From positions 1-64,000 of the forward strand of contig CACWFY010000014.1 of the NCBI GenBank assembly GCA_902760345.1: 64,000 bases of DNA, written 5' to 3'. The notes under the pieces were generated by a model that searched no databases, had not been told where the DNA came from, and saw only the letters and a program-made list of their open reading frames with translations. Shown piece after piece: positions 26,584 through 33,893 of the stretch. The position numbers and the translations under genes were made by a program. The stretch comes from an uncultured Bacteroidales bacterium (GTDB lineage Bacteria > Bacteroidota > Bacteroidia > Bacteroidales > Bacteroidaceae). Position 1 is the first letter of the stretch. Every line of letters starts with the position of its first letter.

Positions 26584-27144
26584 TTACTTCCTGACTGCTT
26601 TTGTCTTGTACCCGCAGCGGTAACGTCCTTGAATCAGTGCTTTCAATTTACTCTTAATCAGCTGCTTACGGAGCGGAGAAACACGATCAACAAACACTTT
26701 TCCTTCCAAGTGGTCAAACTCGTGCTGCATGACGCGTGCCAAGTAGCCGCTGACCCATTCGTCGTGGGCCTCGCCCTTCTCGTCCAGCCATTGCACATGG
26801 ATACGCGTGGGGCGCACCACCTTCTCGTGAATGGCGGGCAACGACAGACAACCCTCTTCCGACGTATCGGTCTCGCTATCGTCGTATTCGACGATATGCG
26901 GATTGATATACACGCGTCTGAAGTCTTTATACTCAGGCATGTCGTCGCTCAGCACGTCGAGGTCAATGACAACAACACGAATGGCACGTCCTACCTGGGG
27001 AGCGGCCAGTCCGATACCCTCACTCTCGGCCAGCGTGTCCCACATGTCCTTGATAAAGCCCTCCAAGTCGGGATAGTCCATCGTGATGTCTTCGGCAACC
27101 TTGCGAAGAACGGGCTGGCCATATATATAAATAGGTAATATCAT
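26584..27144 (-). CDS. def: Peptide deformylase
   Basis: A 186-residue cytosolic metalloenzyme removing the formyl group from nascent proteins. All three motifs are intact: GIGLAAPQVG (about residue 43), EGCLSLP with the metal-ligand Cys (about 97) and QHEFDHLEG with both His ligands (about 140). The length is normal. The gap to ruvX upstream is 34 nt and is filled by a 7-bp array that ends in the ruvX stop codon. Confidence 0.97.
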   Translation of the reverse strand: MILPIYIYGQPVLRKVAEDITMDYPDLEGFIKDMWDTLAESEGIGLAAPQVGRAIRVVVIDLDVLSDDMPEYKDFRRVYINPHIVEYDDSETDTSEEGCLSLPAIHEKVVRPTRIHVQWLDEKGEAHDEWVSGYLARVMQHEFDHLEGKVFVDRVSPLRKQLIKSKLKALIQGRYRCGYKTKAVRK

Positions 27145-27148
27145 TTTA

Positions 27149-27180
27149 AATGAAAGATGAAAAATGAAAGATGAAAAATT
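27149..27180. repeat. 7-bp array in the ruvX-def junction (4 units)
   Basis: AATGAAA, GATGAAA, AATGAAA, GATGAAA, then AATT. The units alternate, giving a 14-bp higher-order period. The array runs from the ruvX stop codon to 5 nt before the def ATG. Confidence 0.85.
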
Positions 27181-27592
27181 ACTTCTTCGAGCGCATGTAG
27201 TCTTGCAGAATGATGGTGGCGCTAATCTCGTCGACTAAGGCCTTGTCCTGACGGGCTTTCTTCTTCAGTCCTCCGTCAATCATGGCCTGATGGGCCAATA
27301 CCGACGTGAAACGCTCGTCGTAGTAGTGGATGGGAATCTGGGGCATTGCCTTACGCCAGCGGTTCACAAACTGCTGCACTCGCTGCAGGTTCTCGCTGGG
27401 TTGGCCGTTGGGCTGGCGAGGCTCGCCAATGATGATACACTCCACCTCCTCGCGTTCCACATACGCCTTCAGATAGTCAAACAATGTATGCGTCTCAACT
27501 GTAGCCAACCCGCCGGCAATCAGTTGCAGCGGGTCGGTAACAGCGAGACCTGTACGTTTCTTTCCGTAATCTACAGATAATATCCGAGCCAC
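27179..27592 (-). CDS. ruvX: Putative pre-16S rRNA nuclease / Holliday junction resolvase-like protein
   Basis: A 137-residue RNase H-fold protein of the YqgF/RuvX family. The catalytic acidic residue lies in ILSVDYGKKRTGLAVTD, with the partner acids in the strand EVECIIIGEPRQPNG and YYDERFTS. Members mature the 5' end of 16S rRNA and were earlier proposed as Holliday junction resolvases. It begins with GTG at 27592, three bases after the SPOR gene's stop; the strong N-terminal match supports this non-ATG start. Confidence 0.92.
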   Translation of the reverse strand: MARILSVDYGKKRTGLAVTDPLQLIAGGLATVETHTLFDYLKAYVEREEVECIIIGEPRQPNGQPSENLQRVQQFVNRWRKAMPQIPIHYYDERFTSVLAHQAMIDGGLKKKARQDKALVDEISATIILQDYMRSKK

Positions 27593-27595
27593 AGA

Positions 27596-28105
27596 TTATT
27601 TGGCATAGAGAAGCCAGGCACCTGGATATTGCTCCTGCAGGGCATTGCGGCTTGAAGCAGCCTCTGCCTTAGTGTCGAACGTCGTAGCTACCACACGATA
27701 CATGGCGGGCGATACGTTGTTGTTGACCACCACCTGAGCATCGTAGCCCTTACTCTTCAGCGTCTGCTGCAAACCTTCAGCATTGGCACGCAGAGAGAAC
27801 GAACCGACGACGACGCTGAAATTCTTCAGACCTGCACCGCTAACCACCGAAACGCTCTCCTGGCGTACGGCAACATTGTCAGCATTGTCAACAACCTGCG
27901 TATTGTTAGCTGCTTTTTCCTGCATAGGCACAACCACGTTCTGAGCGTTAGTCGTCTCCTGAGCAGTTGCCTGCTGTTGCTGCTGAGCCTCTTCCTGCTG
28001 CTTAGCTTTCAGATAAGCCTGCTTATAGGCACTCTCACTTGATTTACAACCTGTAAAAAGCATAGCCGCTGCGAGGGCTGTGCAAAGTAATGTGTACTTC
28101 TTCAT
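27596..28105 (-). CDS. SPOR-domain lipoprotein
   Basis: A 169-residue protein. Residues 1-20 form a lipoprotein signal with lipobox FTGC. A Q/A-rich low-complexity linker follows (about 30-75), then a C-terminal SPOR domain (about 90-168; FSVVVGSFSLRANAEGL, YRVVATTF). SPOR domains bind denuded glycan strands at division sites. ATG 28105 is used because the upstream extension to 28141 is not signal-like. It is probably the first gene of the SPOR-ruvX-def-TPR unit. A weak TAATTTCG element at 28152-28159 could be the -7 box. Confidence 0.9.
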   Translation of the reverse strand: MKKYTLLCTALAAAMLFTGCKSSESAYKQAYLKAKQQEEAQQQQQATAQETTNAQNVVVPMQEKAANNTQVVDNADNVAVRQESVSVVSGAGLKNFSVVVGSFSLRANAEGLQQTLKSKGYDAQVVVNNNVSPAMYRVVATTFDTKAEAASSRNALQEQYPGAWLLYAK

Positions 28106-28199
28106 TCTTGAATTCTTGTTATATAAAAATTGATTTTCCAAATATTTTTTGCGAAATTACAAATAATTGGGCAAAAGTCAAGAAATTTGCCCGATAAAG

Positions 28200-28231
28200 T
28201 TTGTTAATTTCGAAAACTTTACGTATATTTG
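28200..28231 (+). promoter_or_regulatory. Promoter of the YtxH-holin operon
   Basis: TTTG at 28200-28203, a 20-nt spacer and TATATTTG at 28224-28231. The leader to ATG 28272 is about 36 nt. Confidence 0.75.
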
Positions 28232-28271
28232 CCCTCGAAAACATGTTTTACCTATTAAAATTGATACTATT

Positions 28272-28490
28272 ATGAAAAGTTTAGGTTATTTAGGCGCATT
28301 CTTCGGTGGCGCTCTCGCCGGAGCAGTAATTGGTCTTCTTTTGGCCCCCGAGAAAGGTGCAGACACCCGCGAAAAGATTACGGATGCCGTTGACGAGTTC
28401 ATGAAGAAGCACAACATCAAGTTGAGCCGCAAGCAGGTCAGCGACCTCGTTGATGATATTGCCGAGGCAGCTCCCGAAGTTGAGGCATAA
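28272..28490 (+). CDS. YtxH-domain small membrane protein
   Basis: A 72-residue protein with one Gly/Ala-rich membrane segment (about 5-25: AFFGGALAGAVIGLLLAPEKG), then a charged amphipathic helix. This is the YtxH/gas-vesicle-like layout. The family is stress-associated, but its molecular role is unknown. ATG 28272 is used; the frame extends upstream across the promoter. It heads a three-gene unit with a holin-like and a hypothetical gene, an arrangement frequent in Bacteroidales. Confidence 0.85.
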   Translation: MKSLGYLGAFFGGALAGAVIGLLLAPEKGADTREKITDAVDEFMKKHNIKLSRKQVSDLVDDIAEAAPEVEA

Positions 28491-28508
28491 GCGAACATAT
28501 CGTTTACA

Positions 28509-28859
28509 ATGATGTTGTCGAGCGACAAAAACGTAGAAACTATAGCGCAGCTCATCGAGGCGCTGAAAAATTACATGGGGCTTCAGAAAGAATATCTGAA
28601 GCTCAATGTCATCGAGAAGGTGGTGCGACTGCTCACGGCCCTGACCGTAGCCATCGTCTTCATCATCCTCGGTGTCGCTGTGCTGTTTTATCTTTCTTTC
28701 GCCCTCGCCTATTGGATGGCACCCCTTGTCGGACTGGGCACGGCGTTCTTCATCATCGGCCTGCTGTTCCTGTTTCTACTCATCTTGGTATACTCTTTCC
28801 GCAAGTCCTGGATTGAGCGTCCTCTGGTTAAGTTCCTTGCCTCTACACTCCTAAATTGA
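28509..28859 (+). CDS. Phage-holin-family (superfamily III) membrane protein
   Basis: A 116-residue protein with a cytoplasmic N-terminal helix and two long hydrophobic segments (about 45-70 and 77-102), ending in a basic tail (SFRKSWIERP). It matches the layout of PF07332-type proteins, which despite the name are chromosomal membrane proteins. It lies 18 nt after the YtxH gene and 4 nt before the next one. No phage genes are nearby. Confidence 0.8.
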   Translation: MMLSSDKNVETIAQLIEALKNYMGLQKEYLKLNVIEKVVRLLTALTVAIVFIILGVAVLFYLSFALAYWMAPLVGLGTAFFIIGLLFLFLLILVYSFRKSWIERPLVKFLASTLLN

Positions 28860-28863
28860 TACT

Positions 28864-29130
28864 ATGATACAAGACACTCAGCCAACCACTTATCAGACGC
28901 TCGAAGAGATTGAACAGCGTAAAGACGAACTGCGTACAGCACTACAGGCCAACAGCAAGCAGATTGGCGGTTTTTGGCATGATTTGACGGCTCCTCAGCA
29001 AGCCAACAGCAAAGGCGAGCTCATTTCCAACCTCATCAGCAACAGCATTACCGCTATCGACGCCTTCCTCTTGGCCCGCAAGCTGATGAAGACGTACGGC
29101 AAGTTCTTCAACAAGCGAAAGAAACGGTAG
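28864..29130 (+). CDS. Conserved hypothetical 88-residue protein
   Basis: A small soluble protein with a Glu/Lys-rich helical N-terminus (about 10-30) and a second amphipathic helix (about 55-80), ending in a very basic KFFNKRKKR. It is the last gene of the YtxH-holin unit, directly before a terminator. Position suggests a role with its two membrane partners; the function is unknown. Confidence 0.75.
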   Translation: MIQDTQPTTYQTLEEIEQRKDELRTALQANSKQIGGFWHDLTAPQQANSKGELISNLISNSITAIDAFLLARKLMKTYGKFFNKRKKR

Positions 29131-29172
29131 AAAAAAAGAGGAAACGACAGGTTTTTGGGCCTGTCGTTTCCT
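29131..29172. terminator. Bidirectional terminator
   Basis: GGAAACGACAGG (29140-29151) pairs with CCTGTCGTTTCC (29160-29171). On the minus strand the stem is followed by seven T residues and serves tRNA-Arg. On the plus strand the tail is CTTTCCC and serves the holin operon. Confidence 0.85.
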
Positions 29173-29191
29173 TTCCCAGTCCTCAAAAAAG

Positions 29192-29265
29192 TGATCCGGT
29201 CGGGATTCGAACCCGAGACCCACAGCTTAGAAGGCTGTTGCTCTATCCAGCTGAGCTACCAGACC
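29192..29265 (-). tRNA. tRNA-Arg (anticodon TCT)
   Basis: A 74-nt cloverleaf with acceptor stem GGTCTGG/CCGGATC and discriminator A. Anticodon stem ACAGC/GCTGT holds loop CTTCTAA, giving anticodon TCT. The T arm carries GGTTCGAATCC. CCA is not encoded. Confidence 0.95.
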
Positions 29266-29278
29266 ATTTTTGCGGCTG

Positions 29279-29286
29279 CAAAGTTA
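29279..29286 (-). promoter_or_regulatory. -7 box of tRNA-Arg
   Basis: TAACTTTG on the minus strand, followed by CAGCCGCAA, a one-base variant of the sequence after the tRNA-Lys and tRNA-Pro boxes. No -33 TTTG is seen. Confidence 0.65.
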
Positions 29287-29402
29287 CAAAATAAAATTGG
29301 AATACGCCCTATTTTTTTCTATTTATTTTGTGTTTTGCACTGAAAATAGAACAAAAAACACAGATTAACAGTACAGGAAACATTCTAAACACCTTATCAA
29401 CG

Positions 29403-30038
29403 ATGACCCCAACAGAAGCAAGAAACGAGCATTTGGCACAGACCATCATCAAAAACCTGCAGCGCCGCCACATCAAGGCATACTATTGCCCCACAGCAGC
29501 AGACGCTGTCCTTAAAGTCTCTGAACTCATTGCCGACGGAAGCAGCGTGACATGGGGAGGCACCATGACCGTCCGCGACCTTGGCATCCCCCAAGCACTG
29601 AAAGACAGAGGCACCCTAGACGTCATTGACCGCGACTTGGCGACGACACCAGAAGAGAAGCAAGCCATGTACGTCCGGGCCTTTACCACTGACGTCTATC
29701 TCACCAGTGCCAATGCTATCTCCGAGAATGGTGTCATCGTGAATATCGACGGCAACGGCAATCGCGTGGCAGCCATTACCTGGGGACCGAAACACGTCAT
29801 CTTCGTCATTGGTCTGAACAAGGTTGCCCAGACCGTAGAAGCCGCGTTGGCAAGGGCCAGAAGCACCGCGTCGCCCATCAATGCAGCACGATTCGACATC
29901 AAGACACCCTGCCAACAAGACGGCATTTGCCATAATTGCAACTCCGCCGACAGCATCTGCAACTACGTCCACTTCCTGAGGAACTCGCCCAGGGGCCGCC
30001 ATACCGTCGTGCTCGTTGGTGAGACCCTCGGCTATTAG
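29403..30038 (+). CDS. LUD-domain (LutC/YkgG-like) lactate-utilisation family protein
   Basis: A 211-residue protein with the LUD fold (DUF162). Typical stretches are VTWGGTMTVRDLGI, TDVYLTSANAISENGVIVNIDGNGNRVAA and GPKHVIFVIGLNKV. A Cys-rich segment near residues 167-185 (TPCQQDGICHNCNSADSIC) could bind a metal or Fe-S cluster. Related LutC acts with LutA and LutB in L-lactate oxidation, but neither partner is present. Stand-alone proteins of this type are common in Bacteroides and their role is open. ATG 29403 begins the conserved part. Confidence 0.85.
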   Translation: MTPTEARNEHLAQTIIKNLQRRHIKAYYCPTAADAVLKVSELIADGSSVTWGGTMTVRDLGIPQALKDRGTLDVIDRDLATTPEEKQAMYVRAFTTDVYLTSANAISENGVIVNIDGNGNRVAAITWGPKHVIFVIGLNKVAQTVEAALARARSTASPINAARFDIKTPCQQDGICHNCNSADSICNYVHFLRNSPRGRHTVVLVGETLGY

Positions 30039-30090
30039 AAACCAATAAGATCTTACGCTATAGACAGATAACTTTCAAATATACCCTGAT

Positions 30091-30696
30091 TTGCAACAGC
30101 AAAAGAAAATATTGTTCCTGCACGGATTCTATGCAAGCGGCAGTTGTGTACCAGCCCAAGCATTAAGGGGGTCTTTCGATGGAAAGGCCACCGTACTGAC
30201 TCCCGACCTTCCACTCCACCCTACCGATGCCATCCGGCTCATCCGCGACATCTGTGACCAAGAGAAACCGGATATCCTTGTGGGCAATAGCTGTGGTTCG
30301 TTCTATGCACAGATAATCTCTTCGACATTAGGAGTCCCGGCCTTACTCGGCAATCCGCACTTCAAGATGTCAGAATTCCTACGCGAGCGTATCGGCAACC
30401 ATCAGTACAAGTCACCAAGAGCCGACGGTAAGCAAGACTTCACCATCAACGAACAGCTTATTAGCGAGTTCGAGAAAATGGAGGCACATCAATTCAGCTG
30501 CTATAATAATAAGGAACGTGTATGGGGTGTCTTCGGCGAGGAGGACACGCTAGCACATTTCGAGCCACTGTTCTTAGAGCACTATACGCATGCGTTTCAT
30601 TTCCCCGGAGGCCATACCCCAACGGCAGAACAATTCAAGACCTGGTATGTGCCACTTATCGAGAAGATGCTTGGAGTGCCATCATCATCGGAGTGA
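30091..30696 (+). CDS. YqiA/YcfP-type alpha/beta hydrolase
   Basis: A 201-residue esterase-like protein beginning with TTG at 30091 (KKILFLHGFYASG). The oxyanion HGF motif, nucleophile elbow GNSCGSFYA (Ser about residue 69) and C-terminal GGHTP with the catalytic His match the YqiA/UPF0227 fold. The Asp is probably in GEEDTL. The substrate is unknown. There is no ATG before the conserved strand, so the rare TTG start is likely. It sits 52 nt after the LUD gene. Confidence 0.8.
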   Translation: MQQQKKILFLHGFYASGSCVPAQALRGSFDGKATVLTPDLPLHPTDAIRLIRDICDQEKPDILVGNSCGSFYAQIISSTLGVPALLGNPHFKMSEFLRERIGNHQYKSPRADGKQDFTINEQLISEFEKMEAHQFSCYNNKERVWGVFGEEDTLAHFEPLFLEHYTHAFHFPGGHTPTAEQFKTWYVPLIEKMLGVPSSSE

Positions 30697-30725
30697 CGAG
30701 AATCAACTTTTGATAAAATGATATT

Positions 30726-31253
30726 ATGGAAAATTTTGAAGAAATACTGAGAAAAGACCTGCACCAGTTCCTGCTGTCGATGCAGGAGGTAGACGAGCGG
30801 TTGCCGGAATGTCCCGATGTCGAAGACAAATGGGAAGAGATAGCTAAGACATATATCCCCGATGGCATCAGGGAGTTCCAGGATTTCCCGTCGGCATCCC
30901 TCGGTTGGATGATGTATATCGGCATGGCCGTAGCCAAGATGTGGGACACAGAATGGGAGATATACTCAAAGATTGAAGACCTCTATGCCTACATGCGCGA
31001 CAAGCGGGGCTATGACTGCATGGATGAGTATATCCGTGAAGAAGTGCTTTCGCTGCAAGGCATAGACTACACGGTTCTAGAGAAAGTTACTGGCGAGTGT
31101 GCCTCCCGTGTCTATAATGCCCTGATGCACCAGCATCTGGAACCAGGAACAAAGGAGGCTTTCAATGGCTACGTAACCTGTCTGCACCAGCTCTACCTTA
31201 TGGGAGCTGCCATGCAGCTGAAGCGTATGGGCTACCACATGACGAAAAAATAA
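30726..31253 (+). CDS. Hypothetical 175-residue protein
   Basis: A soluble, mostly helical protein, acidic and rich in aromatic residues (MYIGMAVAKMWDTEWEIY). No family is recognised, and no signal peptide or membrane segment is visible. It follows the hydrolase after 29 nt and may be cotranscribed with it and the zinc-ribbon gene. Confidence 0.7.
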   Translation: MENFEEILRKDLHQFLLSMQEVDERLPECPDVEDKWEEIAKTYIPDGIREFQDFPSASLGWMMYIGMAVAKMWDTEWEIYSKIEDLYAYMRDKRGYDCMDEYIREEVLSLQGIDYTVLEKVTGECASRVYNALMHQHLEPGTKEAFNGYVTCLHQLYLMGAAMQLKRMGYHMTKK

Positions 31254-31293
31254 AATACCGACACCTCAGTATTATGCGTATATAATATAAAGC

Positions 31294-31587
31294 ATGTCTT
31301 GGAAACGAAAATATCGCTGTAAAGCCTGTGGCTATGAGGCTGAGGTGTATGAGGGACGCGGCCTGTTCCGCCAACAGATTACACCCATGCTCTGCCCTGA
31401 CTGCCATACCATCCAGAACATCGTGGTGGGTGGTATCATTGCAGACGTAGCCCCCTCCTACAGAAGCGAGGTCGGCCGTCTGTGTCTGCAATGTGGCAGC
31501 GACAACATCCGTATATGGGACATGAAGACCTGCCCTAAATGTCAGGGCGAGATAGAAGACACAGGCGAAAAGGAGTTTTGGACATAA
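31294..31587 (+). CDS. Small zinc-ribbon protein
   Basis: A 97-residue protein with four Cys pairs, CKAC (about residue 9), CPDC (about 35), CLQC (about 65) and CPKC (about 82), enough for two zinc ribbons. The second lies in LCLQCGSDNIRIWDMKTCPKCQGE. There are no further domains. It could be a nucleic-acid or protein adapter; the function is unknown. It is the last intact gene before the gene-poor stretch. Confidence 0.75.
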   Translation: MSWKRKYRCKACGYEAEVYEGRGLFRQQITPMLCPDCHTIQNIVVGGIIADVAPSYRSEVGRLCLQCGSDNIRIWDMKTCPKCQGEIEDTGEKEFWT

Positions 31588-31706
31588 GAAAAGTATCGCT
31601 CCGCAATTCTTTGCGTGCCCAAGCAATGTCAGGAAAAAGTACCAAAAATTGTGCTTGGATTTTTGATAGATATAGGAAGATGGGAAGCAAGATTGCGGTT
31701 GTTAAA

Positions 31707-31797
31707 TCACAAAGTTACGTCTCGAGGGTCACCAAGTTACGCCTCGGCGGTCACAAAGTGCCACCTTTACGACCTCAAAGTTACGTCTTCGTGATGT
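31707..31797. repeat. Array of four 22-bp direct repeats (iteron-like)
   Basis: Units start at 31707, 31729, 31751 and about 31775. The first two are exactly 22 bp (TCACAAAGTTACGTCTCGAG.. and TCACCAAGTTACGCCTCGGC..), the third carries a 2-bp expansion and the fourth has lost AC. The shared core is CAAAGTTACG followed by TCTCG or CCTCG. Phasing by two helical turns suggests protein-binding sites. Confidence 0.65.
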
Positions 31798-32052
31798 AAA
31801 AACGGTATCTTTGTGGTGCGAAAACTGTGGTTTTTAAGGGTGTATCGGCGATGTTTGTGGGCGAAAAGGACAATATTTTGGGGCAGACAAAAGAGTAAAA
31901 ATCCGTAATTGGTTACATATCAGTTGATTGCGAATAACGCCTCATAATTTGCGAATTTGGACCTTGGTAAGTGTTTGGTGGATTTCGTGCGATTCTCAGC
32001 ACGCCTTTTGTCAATTATTTTACATTTTCACGTCATTATAGTAAGGACTCAA

Positions 32053-32260
32053 AACAATAGGCAACAGTAACATCTACGACAAACTGCCATCACCGTTCAC
32101 GTTTGATGACCTGTGTATATCCGAATGTGCGTGTATTCGATAAACCCACAAAGAAGGCCGTCTATGCTCAGCAGACGGCATCCATCAAGGAGAAAGGAGA
32201 GTCCAACTGTCCACTTTACGCCATTGGTCACGATGCTCTTTGGCCAACTGATTGAAGGCT
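32053..32260 (+). pseudogene. Remnants of an accessory gene, possibly a DUF262/HNH-type nuclease
   Basis: Frame 1 from about 32056 reads GNSNIYDKLPSPFTFDDL and stops at 32145. A shifted frame from 32107 reads VRVFDKPTKKAVYAQQ and then KGESNCPLYAIGHDA before stopping near 32252. The second piece resembles the entry to the HNH domain of DUF262-type nucleases, where I expect an SNCPLC zinc/metal motif; here the last Cys is Tyr. Neither piece has a start or full domain. This rests on memory of the family, not an alignment. Confidence 0.35.
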
Positions 32261-32338
32261 GACTGAATCTTCTATCGACATACCAAGGGCATTCGCCTGC
32301 AGCGCGTAGCCCGCTATGAGCAATCTGAAGAGGGAGGC

Positions 32339-32366
32339 GGAAAAGGATGAGGAGTGAGGAATGAAA
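32339..32366. repeat. 7-bp array (4 units)
   Basis: GGAAAAG, GATGAGG, AGTGAGG, AATGAAA, lying between the decayed frames and the tRNA-Pro terminator. Confidence 0.55.
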
Positions 32367-32400
32367 AAGTCCGCTGACTCTTTGTGAATCAGCGGATTTT
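32364..32400 (-). terminator. Terminator of tRNA-Pro
   Basis: On the minus strand AAAATCCGCTGA pairs with TCAGCGGACTTTT, and a T tract follows. It begins about 11 nt after the tRNA. Confidence 0.85.
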
Positions 32401-32410
32401 ATGGTGGAAG

Positions 32411-32483
32411 TCGAGGTGACAGGACTCGAACCTGCGACAGCCTGGTCCCAAACCAGGAACGCTACCAACTGCGCTACACCTCG
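32411..32483 (-). tRNA. tRNA-Pro (anticodon TGG)
   Basis: A 73-nt cloverleaf with perfect acceptor stem CGAGGTG/CACCTCG and discriminator A. Anticodon stem CCTGG/CCAGG holds loop TTTGGGA, giving anticodon TGG. The T arm carries GGTTCGAGTCC. Confidence 0.95.
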
Positions 32484-32495
32484 ATTTTGCGGGTG

Positions 32496-32527
32496 CAAAG
32501 GTACGCATTTTCAGCGACCCCTGCAAA
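32496..32527 (-). promoter_or_regulatory. Promoter of tRNA-Pro
   Basis: TACCTTTG (32503-32496) with TTTG (32527-32524) 20 nt upstream. The downstream CACCCGCAA is identical to the tRNA-Lys promoter. Confidence 0.8.
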
Positions 32528-32543
32528 TAATTCCGCAATTTTT

Positions 32544-33731
32544 TTACTTAATAATGCCCTGTTCGACGAAAATCTTCTTCAGCGCCTTCACAGAACGCTC
32601 TACCTGCTCTTCGGTATGGGTAGCCATGAGGGCATAGCGTACCAAGGTGTCCTGAGGAGCACAAGCGGGCGGAATGACGGGATTGATGAAGACACCAGCC
32701 TTGAACGCGAGGGCGGTGACGAGGAATGTCTTGTCGACGTCGCGCACATAGAGGGGAATGATAGGGCTCTCGGTATCGCCAATCTCGAAGCCTTCCTCGG
32801 AGAAACGCTTCAGGGCGTACTTGGTAACCTTCCACAGGGCCTCGATACGCTCAGGCTCCTTCTGCAGGATGTGCAGGGCCTCGAGTGCTGCAGCCGTAGC
32901 GGCAGGGGTGTTAGAAGCCGAGAAGATATAGGTGCGGCAGGTGTGACGCAGGAAGTTGATGGTGTCCCAGTCAGAGGCGATGAAACCGCCGATGCTGGCC
33001 AACGACTTCGAGAAGGTTCCCATGATGAGGTCTACCTCGTCGGTGAGTCCGAAATAGTCGCAGACGCCACGTCCGTGGTCACCGAAGACACCAATGCCGT
33101 GGGCCTCGTCAACCATGATGGAGCAGTTGTACTTGTGCTTCAGCTCGACAATCTCGGGCAGCTTGGCCAAATCACCTTCCATCGAGAACACACCGTCGAC
33201 AACGATAAGCTTGATAGCGTCGTGGGGCAGCTTCTGCAGCACACGCTCCAGGTCTTCCATGTCGTTGTGCTTGTAGTGCAGCTGACGGGCAAACGACAGA
33301 CGGCGTCCGTCAACGATACTAGCGTGGTCGCGGTCGTCACAGATGATATAGTCGTCCTTGCCGACAACCATAGCGAGAACGCCCTGATTGACGGAGAAAC
33401 CTGTAGAGAAGCAGAGGCAGTCGTCCTTGTGGATGAACTCTGAAATTTCCTTCTCTAACTGTACATGCAAGTCAAGCGTACCGTTGAGGAAACGGCTACC
33501 GGCACAGCCTGAGCCATACTTATCGAGGGCAGCCTTGGCAGCATCAATGATGCGCTGGTCGCCCGTGAGACCGGTATAGGCGTTTGAGCCGAACATCAAC
33601 ACTTTGTGTCCGCCCATTTCTACTTCGGTTCCCTGTTTGCCCTCAATGGCACGAAAATAAGGATAAACGTCAGCCTCCATAAACTTCTGAGGCTCACGAT
33701 AGTGTTTGTACTTTTCTTGTAGTTGTCCCAT
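32544..33731 (-). CDS. spt: Serine palmitoyltransferase (alpha-oxoamine synthase family)
   Basis: A 395-residue PLP enzyme that condenses serine with an acyl-CoA to give 3-keto-dihydrosphingosine, the entry to sphingolipid synthesis in Bacteroidetes. Features are GSGCAGSRFLNGT, FSTGFSVNQGV, DRDHASIVDG, VDEAHGIGVFGDHGRG and the PLP lysine in GTFSKSLASIGGF. The close relative 2-amino-3-ketobutyrate CoA ligase is the main alternative. The genus context and the divergent lipid-kinase gene favour Spt. Its -7 box lies 45 nt upstream of the ATG. Confidence 0.85.
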   Translation of the reverse strand: MGQLQEKYKHYREPQKFMEADVYPYFRAIEGKQGTEVEMGGHKVLMFGSNAYTGLTGDQRIIDAAKAALDKYGSGCAGSRFLNGTLDLHVQLEKEISEFIHKDDCLCFSTGFSVNQGVLAMVVGKDDYIICDDRDHASIVDGRRLSFARQLHYKHNDMEDLERVLQKLPHDAIKLIVVDGVFSMEGDLAKLPEIVELKHKYNCSIMVDEAHGIGVFGDHGRGVCDYFGLTDEVDLIMGTFSKSLASIGGFIASDWDTINFLRHTCRTYIFSASNTPAATAAALEALHILQKEPERIEALWKVTKYALKRFSEEGFEIGDTESPIIPLYVRDVDKTFLVTALAFKAGVFINPVIPPACAPQDTLVRYALMATHTEEQVERSVKALKKIFVEQGIIK

Positions 33732-33775
33732 AAATTATATAGGTGTAGCAGAGCTACGAAATTGATTTCAGACTG

Positions 33776-33783
33776 CAAAGTTA
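33776..33783 (-). promoter_or_regulatory. -7 box of spt
   Basis: TAACTTTG on the minus strand, leading to a leader of about 41 nt. No clear -33 box. Confidence 0.6.
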
Positions 33784-33877
33784 CACATTTTTATGGAAAC
33801 CGTGCATAAAAAGTCAGATATTTCTTTCTTTTTTAGAAATTTATTTGCTTTCAAGCCCGTTTTTCGAGTATAATTCG

Positions 33878-33885
33878 TACATTTG
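33878..33885 (+). promoter_or_regulatory. -7 box of the lipid kinase gene
   Basis: TACATTTG, whose final G is 9 nt before the ATG, so the message should have about five leader bases. Confidence 0.65.
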
Positions 33886-33893
33886 CAGACGAA

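Larger units (their letters stand above)
31588..32410. other. Gene-poor decayed stretch
   Basis: About 820 bp without a convincing intact gene. It holds a 22-bp direct-repeat array (31707-31797), a following TATCTTTG -7-like box (31806-31813), short broken reading frames at 32050-32260, a 7-bp array (32339-32366) and the terminator of tRNA-Pro. Base composition is more A/T-rich than in neighbouring genes up to about 32050. It looks like the remains of an accessory insertion next to a tRNA. Confidence 0.6.

Noticed and set aside
28509..28859. Prophage, because of a holin-family hit
   Set aside because: No phage structural, integrase or lysis genes are near. The YtxH-holin-hypothetical trio is a chromosomal set.
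31707..31797. CRISPR array
   Set aside because: Repeats are 22 bp with no spacers between them, and no cas genes are present.
31539..31799. 86-codon frame after the zinc-ribbon gene
   Set aside because: Runs through the 22-bp repeats out of frame with the zinc-ribbon gene and has no protein-like character.
32487..33443. 318-codon frame on the plus strand after tRNA-Pro
   Set aside because: Antisense to spt and begins inside the tRNA-Pro promoter.
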